The notes beneath the pieces are model-generated. The model was not told where the DNA came from, ran no database searches, and was given only the letters and a program-made list of their open reading frames with translations. From positions 59,569 through 123,568 of the forward strand of contig JBHJNQ010000049.1 of assembly GCA_050330635.1 (NCBI GenBank): a DNA stretch of 64,000 nt, in the 5' to 3' direction. Made by a program: the position numbers and the translations under genes. This DNA is from CADEDH01 sp050330635. Lineage in GTDB: Bacteria > Actinomycetota > Acidimicrobiia > Acidimicrobiales > SZUA-35. Numbering within the stretch: position 1 is the stretch's first letter; each line of letters begins with the position of its first letter. Positions 41,205 through 50,571 of the stretch are shown here, piece after piece.

Positions 41205-41276
41205 CGACGTGACGGCGGGCGGCGGTCGGGCGAGGATGCCATGCTGGGTGAGTTGGTCGAGGCGAAGGAGTGGCCC

Positions 41277-41660
41277 ATGAGCGACGAGCAACCGATCCGG
41301 CGACTGGAGCGGGAGAAGCGACCGGCACCCGAGGAGTGGTTCGTCGGCCACGTCGAGATCGAGGCCGTCCATGGCAACAAGGAGCTGGGCATCGCCCAGG
41401 GCCGGGTCCATTTCCACGACGGCGCCCGCACGAAATGGCACATCCACCTCGGTGACCAGGTCCTCTATTTCGTCGACGGCAAGGGCATGGCCGAGGACCA
41501 CGGCGGGACCCGCATCGAATGCGATCCGGGTGACATCGTCCACGTGCCGGAGGGCACGCGCCACGTCCACGGGGCCCTGCCGGGCCACGACGCCACCCAC
41601 ATCGCCATCACCCACGGCGCCGCCGTGTGGGAGGACGACCCGGCGTATCCGAAGGACTGA
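41277..41660 (+). CDS. Cupin-domain protein
   Basis: The 127-residue single cupin has motif 1 at HFHDGARTKWHIHLGDQVLY, with the His pair and a glycine-spaced acidic or Gln ligand, and motif 2 at CDPGDIVHVPEGTRHVHGAL. These give a probable mononuclear metal site (about H59, H61, Q65, H99). The small-cupin family is catalytically diverse and includes dioxygenases, isomerases and carboxymuconolactone-type enzymes. ATG 41277 has GAAGGAG 7 nt upstream and is preferred over ATG 41241. No pathway is evident from neighbours. Confidence 0.83.
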   Translation: MSDEQPIRRLEREKRPAPEEWFVGHVEIEAVHGNKELGIAQGRVHFHDGARTKWHIHLGDQVLYFVDGKGMAEDHGGTRIECDPGDIVHVPEGTRHVHGALPGHDATHIAITHGAAVWEDDPAYPKD

Positions 41661-41775
41661 ACCGGGATGGTCGGGCCGGTCGGGCGGCCTGCCCCAAGGT
41701 TCCGGGTGGAGCTGCTGGCCGCGCCCGCCGGCTGCTCAGTCACGGGAGCCCGGCGGACCCGGGCCCCGGCGATGG

Positions 41776-41791
41776 GGCGGTCACGACCGCC
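41776..41791. promoter_or_regulatory. Palindrome upstream of the osmoprotectant ABC operon
   Basis: GGCGGTC-AC-GACCGCC is a perfect inverted repeat with 7-bp arms and a 2-bp centre, 61 bp before the start of the ATP-binding gene. The size and spacing suit a dimeric repressor operator; it is too tight for an RNA hairpin terminator. Confidence 0.4.
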
Positions 41792-41852
41792 TGAGTCAAT
41801 GTCCGGTCGCCAGGGTCGGGGCCGTCCCCGGTCCGGGGGCTAGGGTCGCCCG

Positions 41853-42971
41853 ATGGACACGTCGAACGGCGGGATCGCCGTCTCCATCAGGGGTTTGACC
41901 AAGCGGTACCCGGGGGCGGCCACCCCGGCCGTCGATGACCTCTCGCTCGACGTGGCGGCGGGCGAGATCGTGGCCCTCGTCGGCCCCTCGGGTTGCGGCA
42001 AGACAACCATCCTCAAGATGATCAATCGTCTCATCGAGCCGTCCGCCGGCACGATCTGCGTGCTGGGCCGCGATCAGACCACCCTTCCCGTCCACGAGCT
42101 GCGCCGCAGCATCGGCTACGTGATCCAGCAGATCGGTCTGTTCCCCCATCGCAGCGTGGCCCGCAACGTCGGCGTCGTACCCGAACTTCTCGGCTGGGAG
42201 CGGGCCCGCATCGCCGAACGGGTCTCGGAGCTGATCTCCCTCGTCGGTCTGCCCGACGACGTCGCCGATCGCTACCCGTCCGAGTTGTCGGGGGGTCAGC
42301 AGCAACGGGTCGGCGTGGCCAGGGCCCTGGCCGCCGACCCGCCCCTCCTGCTCATGGACGAGCCCTACAGCGCCGTCGATCCCCTGGTGCGGGAGAAGCT
42401 GCAGGACGACCTGCTCGAGCTCCAGGCCCAGGTGGGCAAGACGATCATCCTCGTCACCCACGACATCGACGAGGCCATCAGGCTGGGGGACCGTGTCGCC
42501 ATCCTGGCCGAGGGGGGTGTCCTGGCCCAGTACGACACGCCCGACGAGTTGCTGCGGGCGCCCGCCGACGACTTCGTCGCCGCCTTTCTCGGGCGGGAGC
42601 GGGGCCTGCGCCGGCTGGGTCTGCGCCGGGTCGACGAGTTGGGCCCGGCGCCAGCGGTCGAGGTCGGTCCGGGCGCCTCCGCCGACGAGGCCATCGCCGC
42701 CGCCGGCGCCGTCGGGGTCGAGTGGGTCGTGATCACCGATGGCAACGGGATCCTCGCCCTGGCCACGGTCGCCGAGCTCGAGTCCCGGCCCCCCGGCACC
42801 GCCGTCGCCAAAGGTGATCGCCCACCCCCGGTCGTTCCGCCCGACGCCCTGCTCCGCGAGGCCCTCGACGCCGTCCTCCGCTCCGAGGCCGGTGCCGCCG
42901 TCGTCGCCGGAGGGGGCAACGGGGCGGGCGGCGTGCTGACCCTCGACACGCTGGCGGACGCCCTCCGGTGA
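41853..42971 (+). CDS. opuCA: Glycine betaine/osmoprotectant ABC transporter, ATP-binding protein
   Basis: The 372-residue ATPase has Walker A LVGPSGCGKTTILK (near residues 40-53), the Q-loop YVIQQIGLFPHRSVARNV, the signature LSGGQQQRVGVARAL (near 147), Walker B LLLMDEPYSAVDP and the switch His in VTHDIDEA. A C-terminal CBS-type region follows from about residue 265. The QQIGLFPH pattern and CBS tail identify the ProV/OpuCA branch, which powers import of betaine, choline or carnitine under osmotic stress. It is the first gene of a four-gene operon; its TGA overlaps the next GTG. Confidence 0.92.
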   Translation: MDTSNGGIAVSIRGLTKRYPGAATPAVDDLSLDVAAGEIVALVGPSGCGKTTILKMINRLIEPSAGTICVLGRDQTTLPVHELRRSIGYVIQQIGLFPHRSVARNVGVVPELLGWERARIAERVSELISLVGLPDDVADRYPSELSGGQQQRVGVARALAADPPLLLMDEPYSAVDPLVREKLQDDLLELQAQVGKTIILVTHDIDEAIRLGDRVAILAEGGVLAQYDTPDELLRAPADDFVAAFLGRERGLRRLGLRRVDELGPAPAVEVGPGASADEAIAAAGAVGVEWVVITDGNGILALATVAELESRPPGTAVAKGDRPPPVVPPDALLREALDAVLRSEAGAAVVAGGGNGAGGVLTLDTLADALR

Positions 42972-43645
42972 GCATCCTGGCCCAGGCCAGCCGGCGCGAC
43001 ACGCTGTTCTCGTGGTCGTGGGTGTCCGAACACCTCGACGACATCTGGACCCGGACGACCGAGCACATCCAGCTCACCGTGGTCGCCCTCGTCATCGGCT
43101 TCGTCGTGTCACTGGCGCTCTCGTTGCTGGCCGTCCGGCACCGGCGCACCTTCGGACCCATCACGTGGATCGGCTCGATCCTGTACACCATTCCCAGCAT
43201 CGCCCTGTTCGGGATGCTGATCCCCGTGACCGGCCTCGGGTTCTGGACGGCCGAGATCGCCCTCGTCAGCTACACGATCCTCATCTTCGTCCGCAACATC
43301 GTGGCCGGCATCGACGGTGTGCCGGGCTCGGTGGTCGAGGCCGCCGACGGAATGGGCTACACCCGGTGGCACCGCCTCTGGTCGATCGAGCTGCCCCTGG
43401 CCCTGCCCACCATCGTCGCCGGGGTGCGGATCGCAGCCGTGACCGTGATCGGACTCGTCACGGTCGCCGCCGTCGTCGGCAACGGTGGCTACGGCGCCTT
43501 CATCCTCGACGGGCTCAACCGCGACTTCCCGACCCCCATCGTTCTCGGTGCCGGCCTGTCGGTGGCGCTCGCCACCGTCGTCGACGTGCTGTTGGCCATG
43601 ACCCAGCGCGCCCTCACGCCCTGGGCCTCCCGCCGAGGGGCCTGA
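42968..43645 (+). CDS. opuCB: Osmoprotectant ABC transporter permease
   Basis: The 225-residue membrane protein has six helices and a BPD_transp_1 domain (TTEHIQLTVVALVIGFVVSL, ILYTIPSIALFGMLIPVTGL). The EAA coupling loop is VVEAADGMGYTRWHRLWSIE (near 120-140), which docks on the ATPase. It starts with GTG 42968, overlapping the upstream stop by 4 nt, so the two subunits are translationally coupled. It pairs with the second permease to form the pore. Confidence 0.92.
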   Translation: MSILAQASRRDTLFSWSWVSEHLDDIWTRTTEHIQLTVVALVIGFVVSLALSLLAVRHRRTFGPITWIGSILYTIPSIALFGMLIPVTGLGFWTAEIALVSYTILIFVRNIVAGIDGVPGSVVEAADGMGYTRWHRLWSIELPLALPTIVAGVRIAAVTVIGLVTVAAVVGNGGYGAFILDGLNRDFPTPIVLGAGLSVALATVVDVLLAMTQRALTPWASRRGA

Positions 43646-43648
43646 CAC

Positions 43649-44335
43649 ATGAGCTTCCTGGTCGACGTCTGGGCCTACCTGGCCGACGGTGCGAATTGGA
43701 GGGGGGCCAACGGGCTGGCCAGCCTCACCCGCTCCCATGTCTGGATCTCGGTCTTCTCGACGGCGGTGGCCACCCTGATGGCCGCACCGATGGCGGTGTG
43801 GCTGGCCCATGGCCGTCGCCTGCCACTGTTGTCGGTCGCCCTCGTCAACGTCGGTCGGGCGATCCCGTCGTTCGCCATCGTCGCCTTCGTCTTCCCCCTG
43901 TCGATCCGCTACGGGTTCGGGCTGGGATTCTGGCCGACGTGCGTGGCCCTCGTCGCCCTCGGTGTCCCCCCCATCTTCACCAACGCCTACGCCGGTGTGG
44001 CCGGCACCGCCCCCGAGGTCGTCGAGGCTGCCCGTGGGGTCGGCATGACCGAGCGGCAGGTCCTGGCCCGTGTGGAGCTCCCCCTCGCCCTGCCGCTCGT
44101 CCTCACCGGTGTACGGCTGTCGGCGGTCCAGATAACGGCGACCGCCACCCTCGGGGCCTTCGTCGGCTTCGAATGCCTCGGAACGCCGATTCTCCAGGGC
44201 CTGGCTCGAGGGGGAGCGGGGCGACCCCAGCTCGTGGCCGGGGCCCTGCTCGTGATCGCAGTCGCCCTCACCACCGACGCCGTGATCGGGCGCAGCGTGC
44301 GGTGGGCCGGGCGCTGGCCGAACGAGCTACGGTGA
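43649..44335 (+). CDS. opuCD: Osmoprotectant ABC transporter permease, second subunit
   Basis: The 228-residue permease is homologous to its upstream neighbour: SHVWISVFSTAVATLMAAPM, NVGRAIPSFAIVAFVFPLSI, and the EAA loop VVEAARGVGMTERQVLARVE. Six membrane helices are apparent. It begins 3 nt after the preceding stop. With OpuCB it forms the heterodimeric channel of a betaine-type importer. The four-gene order ATPase, permease, permease, binding protein is complete; in many OpuC loci the binding protein lies between the two permeases. Confidence 0.92.
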   Translation: MSFLVDVWAYLADGANWRGANGLASLTRSHVWISVFSTAVATLMAAPMAVWLAHGRRLPLLSVALVNVGRAIPSFAIVAFVFPLSIRYGFGLGFWPTCVALVALGVPPIFTNAYAGVAGTAPEVVEAARGVGMTERQVLARVELPLALPLVLTGVRLSAVQITATATLGAFVGFECLGTPILQGLARGGAGRPQLVAGALLVIAVALTTDAVIGRSVRWAGRWPNELR

Positions 44336-44359
44336 CAGGCCTACTGAGGGAGAACTCAT

Positions 44360-45289
44360 ATGCGCGCACCGAACGTGGTCCTCGTTCCCGTGCTGGCCGT
44401 GCTGGCGTTGCTGGCGGCGGCCTGCAGCGATGACGCCACCGTCGACGCCGGCGCCGACGTCCCCGACGGCCCGACGATCACGATCGGAGCCCAGGACTTC
44501 GGCGAGAGCGCCATCCTGGCCGAGCTGTACGGTCAGGCGCTCAGCGACGCCGGCTACCCGGTCGAGCAGCAGTCCCTGGGCGGCTTCCGCGACGTCGTCT
44601 ACACCTCGTTCGCCAGCGGCGACATCAACTTCACCGCCGAGTACGCGGCGTCGGCCCTCGAGTTCCTGAACGGCGGTGCCGGTGAGGCGTCGTCCGACGT
44701 GGACGCCACCGTCGAGGCGTTTGGTGCCGCCCTCGAGGCCGAGGGGCTGGTCGCCTATGAGGCGTCCCCGGCTCAGAACTCGAACTCGTTCGTCGTCACC
44801 GAGGAGACCGCCACCTCGCTGGGGTTGTCCAAGGTCAGCGACCTGACCGAGGAGCTCCGGCTCGGCGGTCCGCCCGACTGCACCGAGAACGCCTCGTGCC
44901 TCCCCGGCCTCCAGGAGGTCTACGGGATCGACCTCTCCGGAGGATTCACGCCCCTCGACGGCGGCGGTCCGCTGACGGTGGCCGCCCTCGAGGGAGGCGA
45001 GATCGACGCCGCCATCCTCTTCAGCACCGATGGCACGATCGCCGACAGGGGCTGGGTCGTGCTCGAGGACGACAAGGGCCTCATCAACGCCGACAACATC
45101 ATCCCCGCCACCTCCGAGGCCGTCGCTGACGCCTATGGCACCGACCTGGCCGACCGGGTCAACGCCGTCAGCGCCGCCCTGACCACCGAGGAGCTGACCG
45201 AGCTCAACCGCCAGGTGTCGATCGACCTGCTCGATCCCGACGCCGTGGCCACCGACTGGCTGACGGCCAACGGCCTTCTCGACGGCTGA
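44360..45289 (+). CDS. opuCC: Osmoprotectant-binding lipoprotein of the ABC transporter
   Basis: This 309-residue lipoprotein has a signal peptide with lipobox LLAAACSDD; Cys22 is the likely lipidated residue. It is followed by an OpuAC-type substrate-binding domain: TITIGAQDFGESAILAELYG, VVYTSFASGDINFTAEYAAS, and GGEIDAAILFSTDGTIADRG. It anchors on the outer face of the membrane and hands betaine or choline-like solutes to the permeases. A GAGG precedes the ATG. A strong hairpin lies 11 nt after the stop. Confidence 0.93.
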   Translation: MRAPNVVLVPVLAVLALLAAACSDDATVDAGADVPDGPTITIGAQDFGESAILAELYGQALSDAGYPVEQQSLGGFRDVVYTSFASGDINFTAEYAASALEFLNGGAGEASSDVDATVEAFGAALEAEGLVAYEASPAQNSNSFVVTEETATSLGLSKVSDLTEELRLGGPPDCTENASCLPGLQEVYGIDLSGGFTPLDGGGPLTVAALEGGEIDAAILFSTDGTIADRGWVVLEDDKGLINADNIIPATSEAVADAYGTDLADRVNAVSAALTTEELTELNRQVSIDLLDPDAVATDWLTANGLLDG

Positions 45290-45300
45290 TCCCCGGCGCG

Positions 45301-45334
45301 AACGTGGGCCGACCGTCGGTCCGGCCCCACGTTT
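45301..45334 (+). terminator. Terminator-like hairpin after the osmoprotectant operon
   Basis: AACGTGGGCCG and CGGCCCCACGTTT form a stem of about 11 bp with one bulged base, with GACC/GGTC nested inside and TTT directly after. Its place, 11 bp past the last stop, fits an intrinsic terminator, although the T-tract is short as is usual at this GC. Confidence 0.65.
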
Positions 45335-45553
45335 CCCGATCACCGTCGGGGGGGGACCCTACGCGACGGGAGCCGACCGAGCCAACCCTCAGACAGATCC
45401 GCCAGCAGGCGTTCGACGAGCTGCCGGCCTGAGTGGCGAGAGGCCGCAGCATGCACCGTCCACGGTCGGTGGCCGAGTTGGTGGCCGTTGGCGGCGCGAC
45501 TAGCGTCGGCCGCGTCGCCCCGGGGCCAGCCGGAGCGACGAGGAGGAGCTCGG

Positions 45554-46708
45554 ATGGATGGTAAGGCCGTCGTGGTCGGCGTCGGCGAGTCGCCCTACTA
45601 CAAGCGGGGGGCGTCGCCGCACACCGAGTTCCAGCTGGCCTGCATCGCCATCCGCAACGCAGTCGCCGACGCCGGTCTCGAGATGACCGACGTCGACGGG
45701 TTCGCCTCCTACATGGATCGCAACGAACCGGTTGCGCTGTCGCACGCCCTCGGTACCGGCGACCTGTCCTTCACCGGCCAGACGTTCGGGGGAGGAGGCA
45801 ACGGATCGGGAGCGGCCGTAACCCTGGCCGACATGGCGATCTCGGCCGGCTACGCCGAGTGCGTAGTGGTCTTCCGCTCGCTGGCCCAGGGGCAGTTCCA
45901 CCGGTACGGGCAAGCGGCCAGGTCGCGGCGGGCCCGGGGCCACGGTGCCTTCACCCGCCCCTACGGGATGCTGTCACCGGCCCAGATATGCGCCGTGCAG
46001 ACGATGCGCTACATGCACGACCACGGCGTCACCCAGGACTCGCTGGCCGAGGTGGTCCTCGCCTCCTTCGCCCACGCCCAGCACAACCCCCGGGCCATCC
46101 GCTACGGCAAACCCCTCACCAGGGAGGACTACCACGCCTCCCGCTGGATCGCCGAGCCGTTCCATCTCTACGACTGCTGCCCCGAGAACGACGGCGCCGC
46201 CGCCATCGTCGTCGCCTCCCGCCAATGGGGCCGGAACCTGGCCAAGCCGCCGGTGGCGATAGTGGCCGGGGCCCACGGCCTCGCCGCCGGCGACGGGGGC
46301 GCGGCCTTCACCGAGGCCGGCTTCCCCACGGCCCACTACGGCCGTGTGGCCGAGCAGCTGTGGGCCCGGGCCGGGGTCGCCCCGGCCGACGTGACGGTGG
46401 CACAGTTCTACGAGAACTTCACCGGTCCGGTGCTGATGGCCATCGCCGAGATGGGCTTCTGCCAACCGGAGGAGCTCAACGAGTTCGTGGCCGACGGCAA
46501 CATCCAGTGGCCGGACGGACGGCTACCGATCAACACCAGCGGCGGCAACCTGGGCGAGGCCTACATCCACGGCTTCGGCTGTGTGGTGGAGGCGGTGCGC
46601 CAGATACGGGGCGAGTCGACCTGCCAGGTTCAGGGAGCGGAGCTGAGCCTGTCGGTGTCCGGACCGGGCTACTCGCCCGGCTCGGCCGTCCTGTTCGGAA
46701 GGGGATGA
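45554..46708 (+). CDS. Thiolase-family protein (lipid-transfer/SCP-x type)
   Basis: The 384-residue thiolase-fold protein opens AVVVGVGESPYYKRGASPHT. It contains GGGGNGSGAAVTLADMAISA, where classical thiolases place the nucleophilic Cys, then FHLYDCCPENDGAAAIVVAS and, at the C-terminus, LPINTSGGNLGEAYIHGFGC with GEAYIHG as the catalytic His region. This subfamily acts in retro-aldol or thiolytic cleavage of sterol and branched side chains, usually together with a DUF35 partner, which is the next gene. AGGAGGAG precedes ATG 45554. The start is supported by alignment of the VVGVGES block. Confidence 0.88.
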   Translation: MDGKAVVVGVGESPYYKRGASPHTEFQLACIAIRNAVADAGLEMTDVDGFASYMDRNEPVALSHALGTGDLSFTGQTFGGGGNGSGAAVTLADMAISAGYAECVVVFRSLAQGQFHRYGQAARSRRARGHGAFTRPYGMLSPAQICAVQTMRYMHDHGVTQDSLAEVVLASFAHAQHNPRAIRYGKPLTREDYHASRWIAEPFHLYDCCPENDGAAAIVVASRQWGRNLAKPPVAIVAGAHGLAAGDGGAAFTEAGFPTAHYGRVAEQLWARAGVAPADVTVAQFYENFTGPVLMAIAEMGFCQPEELNEFVADGNIQWPDGRLPINTSGGNLGEAYIHGFGCVVEAVRQIRGESTCQVQGAELSLSVSGPGYSPGSAVLFGRG

Positions 46709-47136
46709 GCATGAACGGCATGCCAGACGACTGGACACTGCCGGCTGTCACCGAACGCAACCGGGTCTGGTTCGAGTCGGGGACGCTGGCCATCCAGGCC
46801 TGCGCAGCGTGCGGCACCCGCCAGCACCCACCAGAGGAGATCTGTCACCGGTGTGGGTCGATGTCGTTCACCTCTGACGAACTCGCCCCCCACGGCGTGC
46901 TCCACAGCTACACCGTCGTTCACTACCCGGTGAACCGGGCGCTGGCCGAGGTCGTTCCCTACGTGGTGGCCCTGGTCGCACTCGACGACGATCCGACGAT
47001 CCGGGTGGTGGCCAACCTTCTCGACGTCGAGCCGACCGACGTCACCATCGGGATGCGGCTCGACGCCATCTGGCAGGACCGCTCCGACGGTGAGGGCACG
47101 ATCCGCCTCCTCCAGTGGGTACCGGCCGCCGGCTGA
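46705..47136 (+). CDS. DUF35/OB-fold zinc-ribbon protein, thiolase partner
   Basis: The 143-residue protein has an N-terminal zinc ribbon (IQACAACGTRQHPPEEICHR, then CGS; four Cys at about 34, 37, 49 and 52) and an OB-fold acyl-CoA-binding domain (GVLHSYTVVHYPVNRALAEV, YVVALVALDDDPTIRVVANL). Proteins of this family form complexes with SCP2-type thiolases or aldolases in sterol side-chain degradation. It overlaps the thiolase stop by 4 nt, so the two subunits are coupled. Confidence 0.9.
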   Translation: MSMNGMPDDWTLPAVTERNRVWFESGTLAIQACAACGTRQHPPEEICHRCGSMSFTSDELAPHGVLHSYTVVHYPVNRALAEVVPYVVALVALDDDPTIRVVANLLDVEPTDVTIGMRLDAIWQDRSDGEGTIRLLQWVPAAG

Positions 47137-47231
47137 TCCTTCACCATGCCACCGGCCGGCCCGGCGGGACTGGGTCCAGCCGAAGACCCGGGGGAGGCGG
47201 CGGGACGCATCACGTCGGCGCCGGGACGCCG

Positions 47232-48850
47232 TCAGCCCACACGGAAACCCTCGTAGCCGGCGGCGGCGCAGGCGGCGAGGCGGTCGAGGTAGGCGTCGCT
47301 GTTGGGGTAGTTGAGGAGCTGGCGCCGCTTGCCCGGGATGTTGGCCCCCATGTACCAGGAGTCGGCCCGACCGAACAGGGTGCTGTCGGCCAGCTGGGCC
47401 AGGTGGGCCGTCCACGCCGTGGCCCGGTCGGGGTCGGCCTCGATCCTGGTCAGGCCGTCGGCCCGCAGGTGCCCGAGCAGGTCGACGACCCACTCGCCCT
47501 GGAGCTCGGCACACACGGGCCCGTTGCAGAAGGCGGTGGCGCTCTGGGGGCCGTACAGCATCAGCAGGTTGGGGAACCCGGCGACGGCCACCCCGAGGTG
47601 GGTGTCGACCCCGTCGGCCCACGTCTCGGCCAGCGATTCCCGATCCTCGCCCCGCAGGTCGATGGCGGTCAGCCCTCCGGTGTTGGCATCGAACCCGGTG
47701 GCCAGGACGAGCACGTCGAGGCGGTGGTCGCCCCCTGTGGTGGTGATCCCGTCGGCGGTCACGGTCTCGATCGGCGTGGCCAGGAGATCCACCAGCTCCA
47801 CGTTCGGCTGGTTGAAGCAGTCATAGTAGGTCTGCTCCAGCGAGGGGCGCTTGGTCCCGAATGGATACGGCGGCTCGTCGGGAGCGAGGAGCGCCGCCAC
47901 CGCGGGGTCGTCGACGCGGGCCCGTGTCTTGTCCCGCCAGAAGTCGTAGGCGGTGCGGTTGGCCTCCTCGTCGGTGAGGATGTCCTTGAACGTCCCGACC
48001 CAGAAGTGGAACCCACCCCGGCACCAGGCCGCCTCGAAGATCTCCCGTCGCTCGTCGTCGGACACCTCGAGGGCTCCCACGTCGAGCCGCTCGATGTCGG
48101 CGAAGCTGCCCGGTGGCGAGTTGCGGCGCTCGAACAGGGCCGGGTAGCCGGCCTTGGCCGCCGCCTGGGCCACGGGGTCGAGACGTTCCTGGCCCATGGG
48201 AAGGGCCATGACCGGCGAGCGCTGGAACACGACGAGCCGCCCGGCGTCACGGGCCGCCTCCTGCACGACCTGGACGCCGCTGGCCCCGGTGCCGATCACG
48301 CCCACCCGCCGACCGGCGAACACGACCCCCTCCCCGGGCCAGCGGGCGGTGTGGTGGCACCCGCCGGCGAAGGGTCGAGGCCCGGAAGGTCGGGAACGTA
48401 GGGCTTGGACCCGAAGCCGGTGCACATGAGGAGCCACCGGCACGCCAGGCGGCGACCGTCGTCGGTCACGAGCTGCCAACGGCGGTCGTCACCGTCGAAG
48501 GTTGCCGAGGCGACACGGGTGTCGAAGTCGATGTCGGGGCTCAGGCCGAGCACCCGGTCGACGTGTTCGAAGTAGCGGACGAGCTCGTCGCGGCCCGGGA
48601 AACGCTCGGTCCAGGTCCAGTCGCGCCACACCTCCTCGAGCGAGTACTCGTAGTTTGGCACGTGGGAGTCGACCCGGGCCCCGGGGTAGCGGTTGGCCTG
48701 CCACACCCTACCCGGGCCCGACTCGGCGTCGACCAGCCGGACGGTGAACCCCTCCTGGCGGAGGCGGTGGAGCTGGTAGAGCCCGTTGAAGCCCGCGCCG
48801 ACGATGACGACGTCATACGGCCGGGGCACGCCGGCATCGGGGTTCGACAC
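47232..48850 (-). pseudogene. Baeyer-Villiger-type FAD monooxygenase with one-base frameshift
   Basis: The N-terminal frame (ATG 48850) has VVIVGAGFNGLYQLHRLRQE and ANRYPGARVDSHVPNYEYSL, reaching LMCTGFGSKPYVPDLPGLDP. Near 48375 one base is missing in a CCC run. The protein resumes as FAGGCHHTARWP, which is the FxGxxxHxxxWP fingerprint of type I BVMOs with His intact, then RRVGVIGTGASGVQVVQEAA, LATGFDANTGGLTAIDLRGE and a C-terminus at 47232. If the base were restored the enzyme would be a complete protein of about 539 residues. It would insert oxygen next to ketone carbonyls using NADPH and FAD. It is either freshly inactivated or an assembly artefact. Confidence 0.82.
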
Positions 48851-48957
48851 TCGGTAGTTCCTCTCTCACGGTGGGCCGGGCCGGCTGGATGGCGCCAACC
48901 GGGGGCGTGGCCATGATGCTCGATCGGGTGGCCGGGGCGAAAGCCGGGTTCAGGCCG

Positions 48958-49503
<546 letters not shown>

Positions 49504-49572
49504 CGCCGGCCACGCTACCGGGGTCCGCCGCAACGGACGGGCCCGGGGGGGCAGCAGGGGCTAACGTCGACC

Positions 49573-50418
49573 ATGGCCTATGAGCTCGAGTTGCTGGCGT
49601 GGGGCTTCGGCCTGGTCGAGGGACCCCGGACCGATACCGGTGGCGCCCTCTACTTCTCCGACGTTACCCACGGCGGGGTCTTCCGGCGCTCCGTCGACGG
49701 AGCGGTGGAGAACCTCGTTCCCGATCGGGGCAGGGTGGGCGGTATCGCCCTCCACGTGGATGGGGGCCTGGTGCTGTCCGGGCCCGACGTCGTCCACTGG
49801 AACGATGGTGACGTGCGGGTCCTGCTCCACGACGCCGAGGTCGGCCACTGGAACGATCTGCAGCCCGACGCCGAGGGTCGCGTCCTGGTGGGCAGCGTCC
49901 GCACCGACCTGTTCACCTCCGACGCGCCGAAGGTTGCCGGCGAATGCGTCCGCATCGAGCTCGACGGTTCCGCCACGGTGCTCTACGACGGCGTCGAGGT
50001 GTCGAACGGCATCGGGTTCTCGCCCGACGGGTCGACCCTCTATCACTCCGACTCGACGACCAAGGGTCTCTGGGTCCACGACGTGACCGCCGACGGGACG
50101 GTCGCCGATCGCCGCCACATCGGCCGGGCCGCCTTCGAGCGTGGCATCCCCGACGGGATGTGCGTCGACGCCGACGGCAATCTCTGGGTGGCTCACGTCG
50201 GAGGCCGACGGGTGGCCAAGCTCGACCCTGGAGGCGAGCTGATCGACGAGATCCCCGTTCCGGCCAAGGCCGTGACCAGTGTGGCCTTCGGTGGCCCCGA
50301 CCACGACGAGCTCTACATCGTCACCGCCGACAACCTCGATGACGCCGACAAGAAGGGTTCGATATTCCGGACCCGGCCCGGCGTGGCCGGGGTGCCGACC
50401 CCGTTGGCCCGGGTCTGA
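49573..50418 (+). CDS. SMP-30/gluconolactonase-family protein
   Basis: The 281-residue six-bladed propeller has the metal-binding Glu in LAWGFGLVEGPRTDTGGALY (near residue 17). The central Asn and Asp ligands are seen in EVGHWNDLQPDAEGRVLVGS, EVSNGIGFSPDGSTLYHSDS and GIPDGMCVDADGNLWVAHVG. Such enzymes hydrolyse lactones with a divalent metal, and a role in cleaving lactones made by the nearby monooxygenase is possible but not shown. Adjacent genes are on the opposite strand or unrelated. Confidence 0.88.
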   Translation: MAYELELLAWGFGLVEGPRTDTGGALYFSDVTHGGVFRRSVDGAVENLVPDRGRVGGIALHVDGGLVLSGPDVVHWNDGDVRVLLHDAEVGHWNDLQPDAEGRVLVGSVRTDLFTSDAPKVAGECVRIELDGSATVLYDGVEVSNGIGFSPDGSTLYHSDSTTKGLWVHDVTADGTVADRRHIGRAAFERGIPDGMCVDADGNLWVAHVGGRRVAKLDPGGELIDEIPVPAKAVTSVAFGGPDHDELYIVTADNLDDADKKGSIFRTRPGVAGVPTPLARV

Positions 50419-50571
50419 TCGGCCCCACTGGCACCTGCCGGTCAACCACCCGGCCCACTCCCGCCCGATCAGGCGGCGGTCACGGCGTGCCCTGGGCTTC
50501 GCGGTCGGCCCGGAGGGGGACCCTGACGAAACAGACCCGGGAAGATGGGTGCCTCGTTATCGTTGGGTGCC

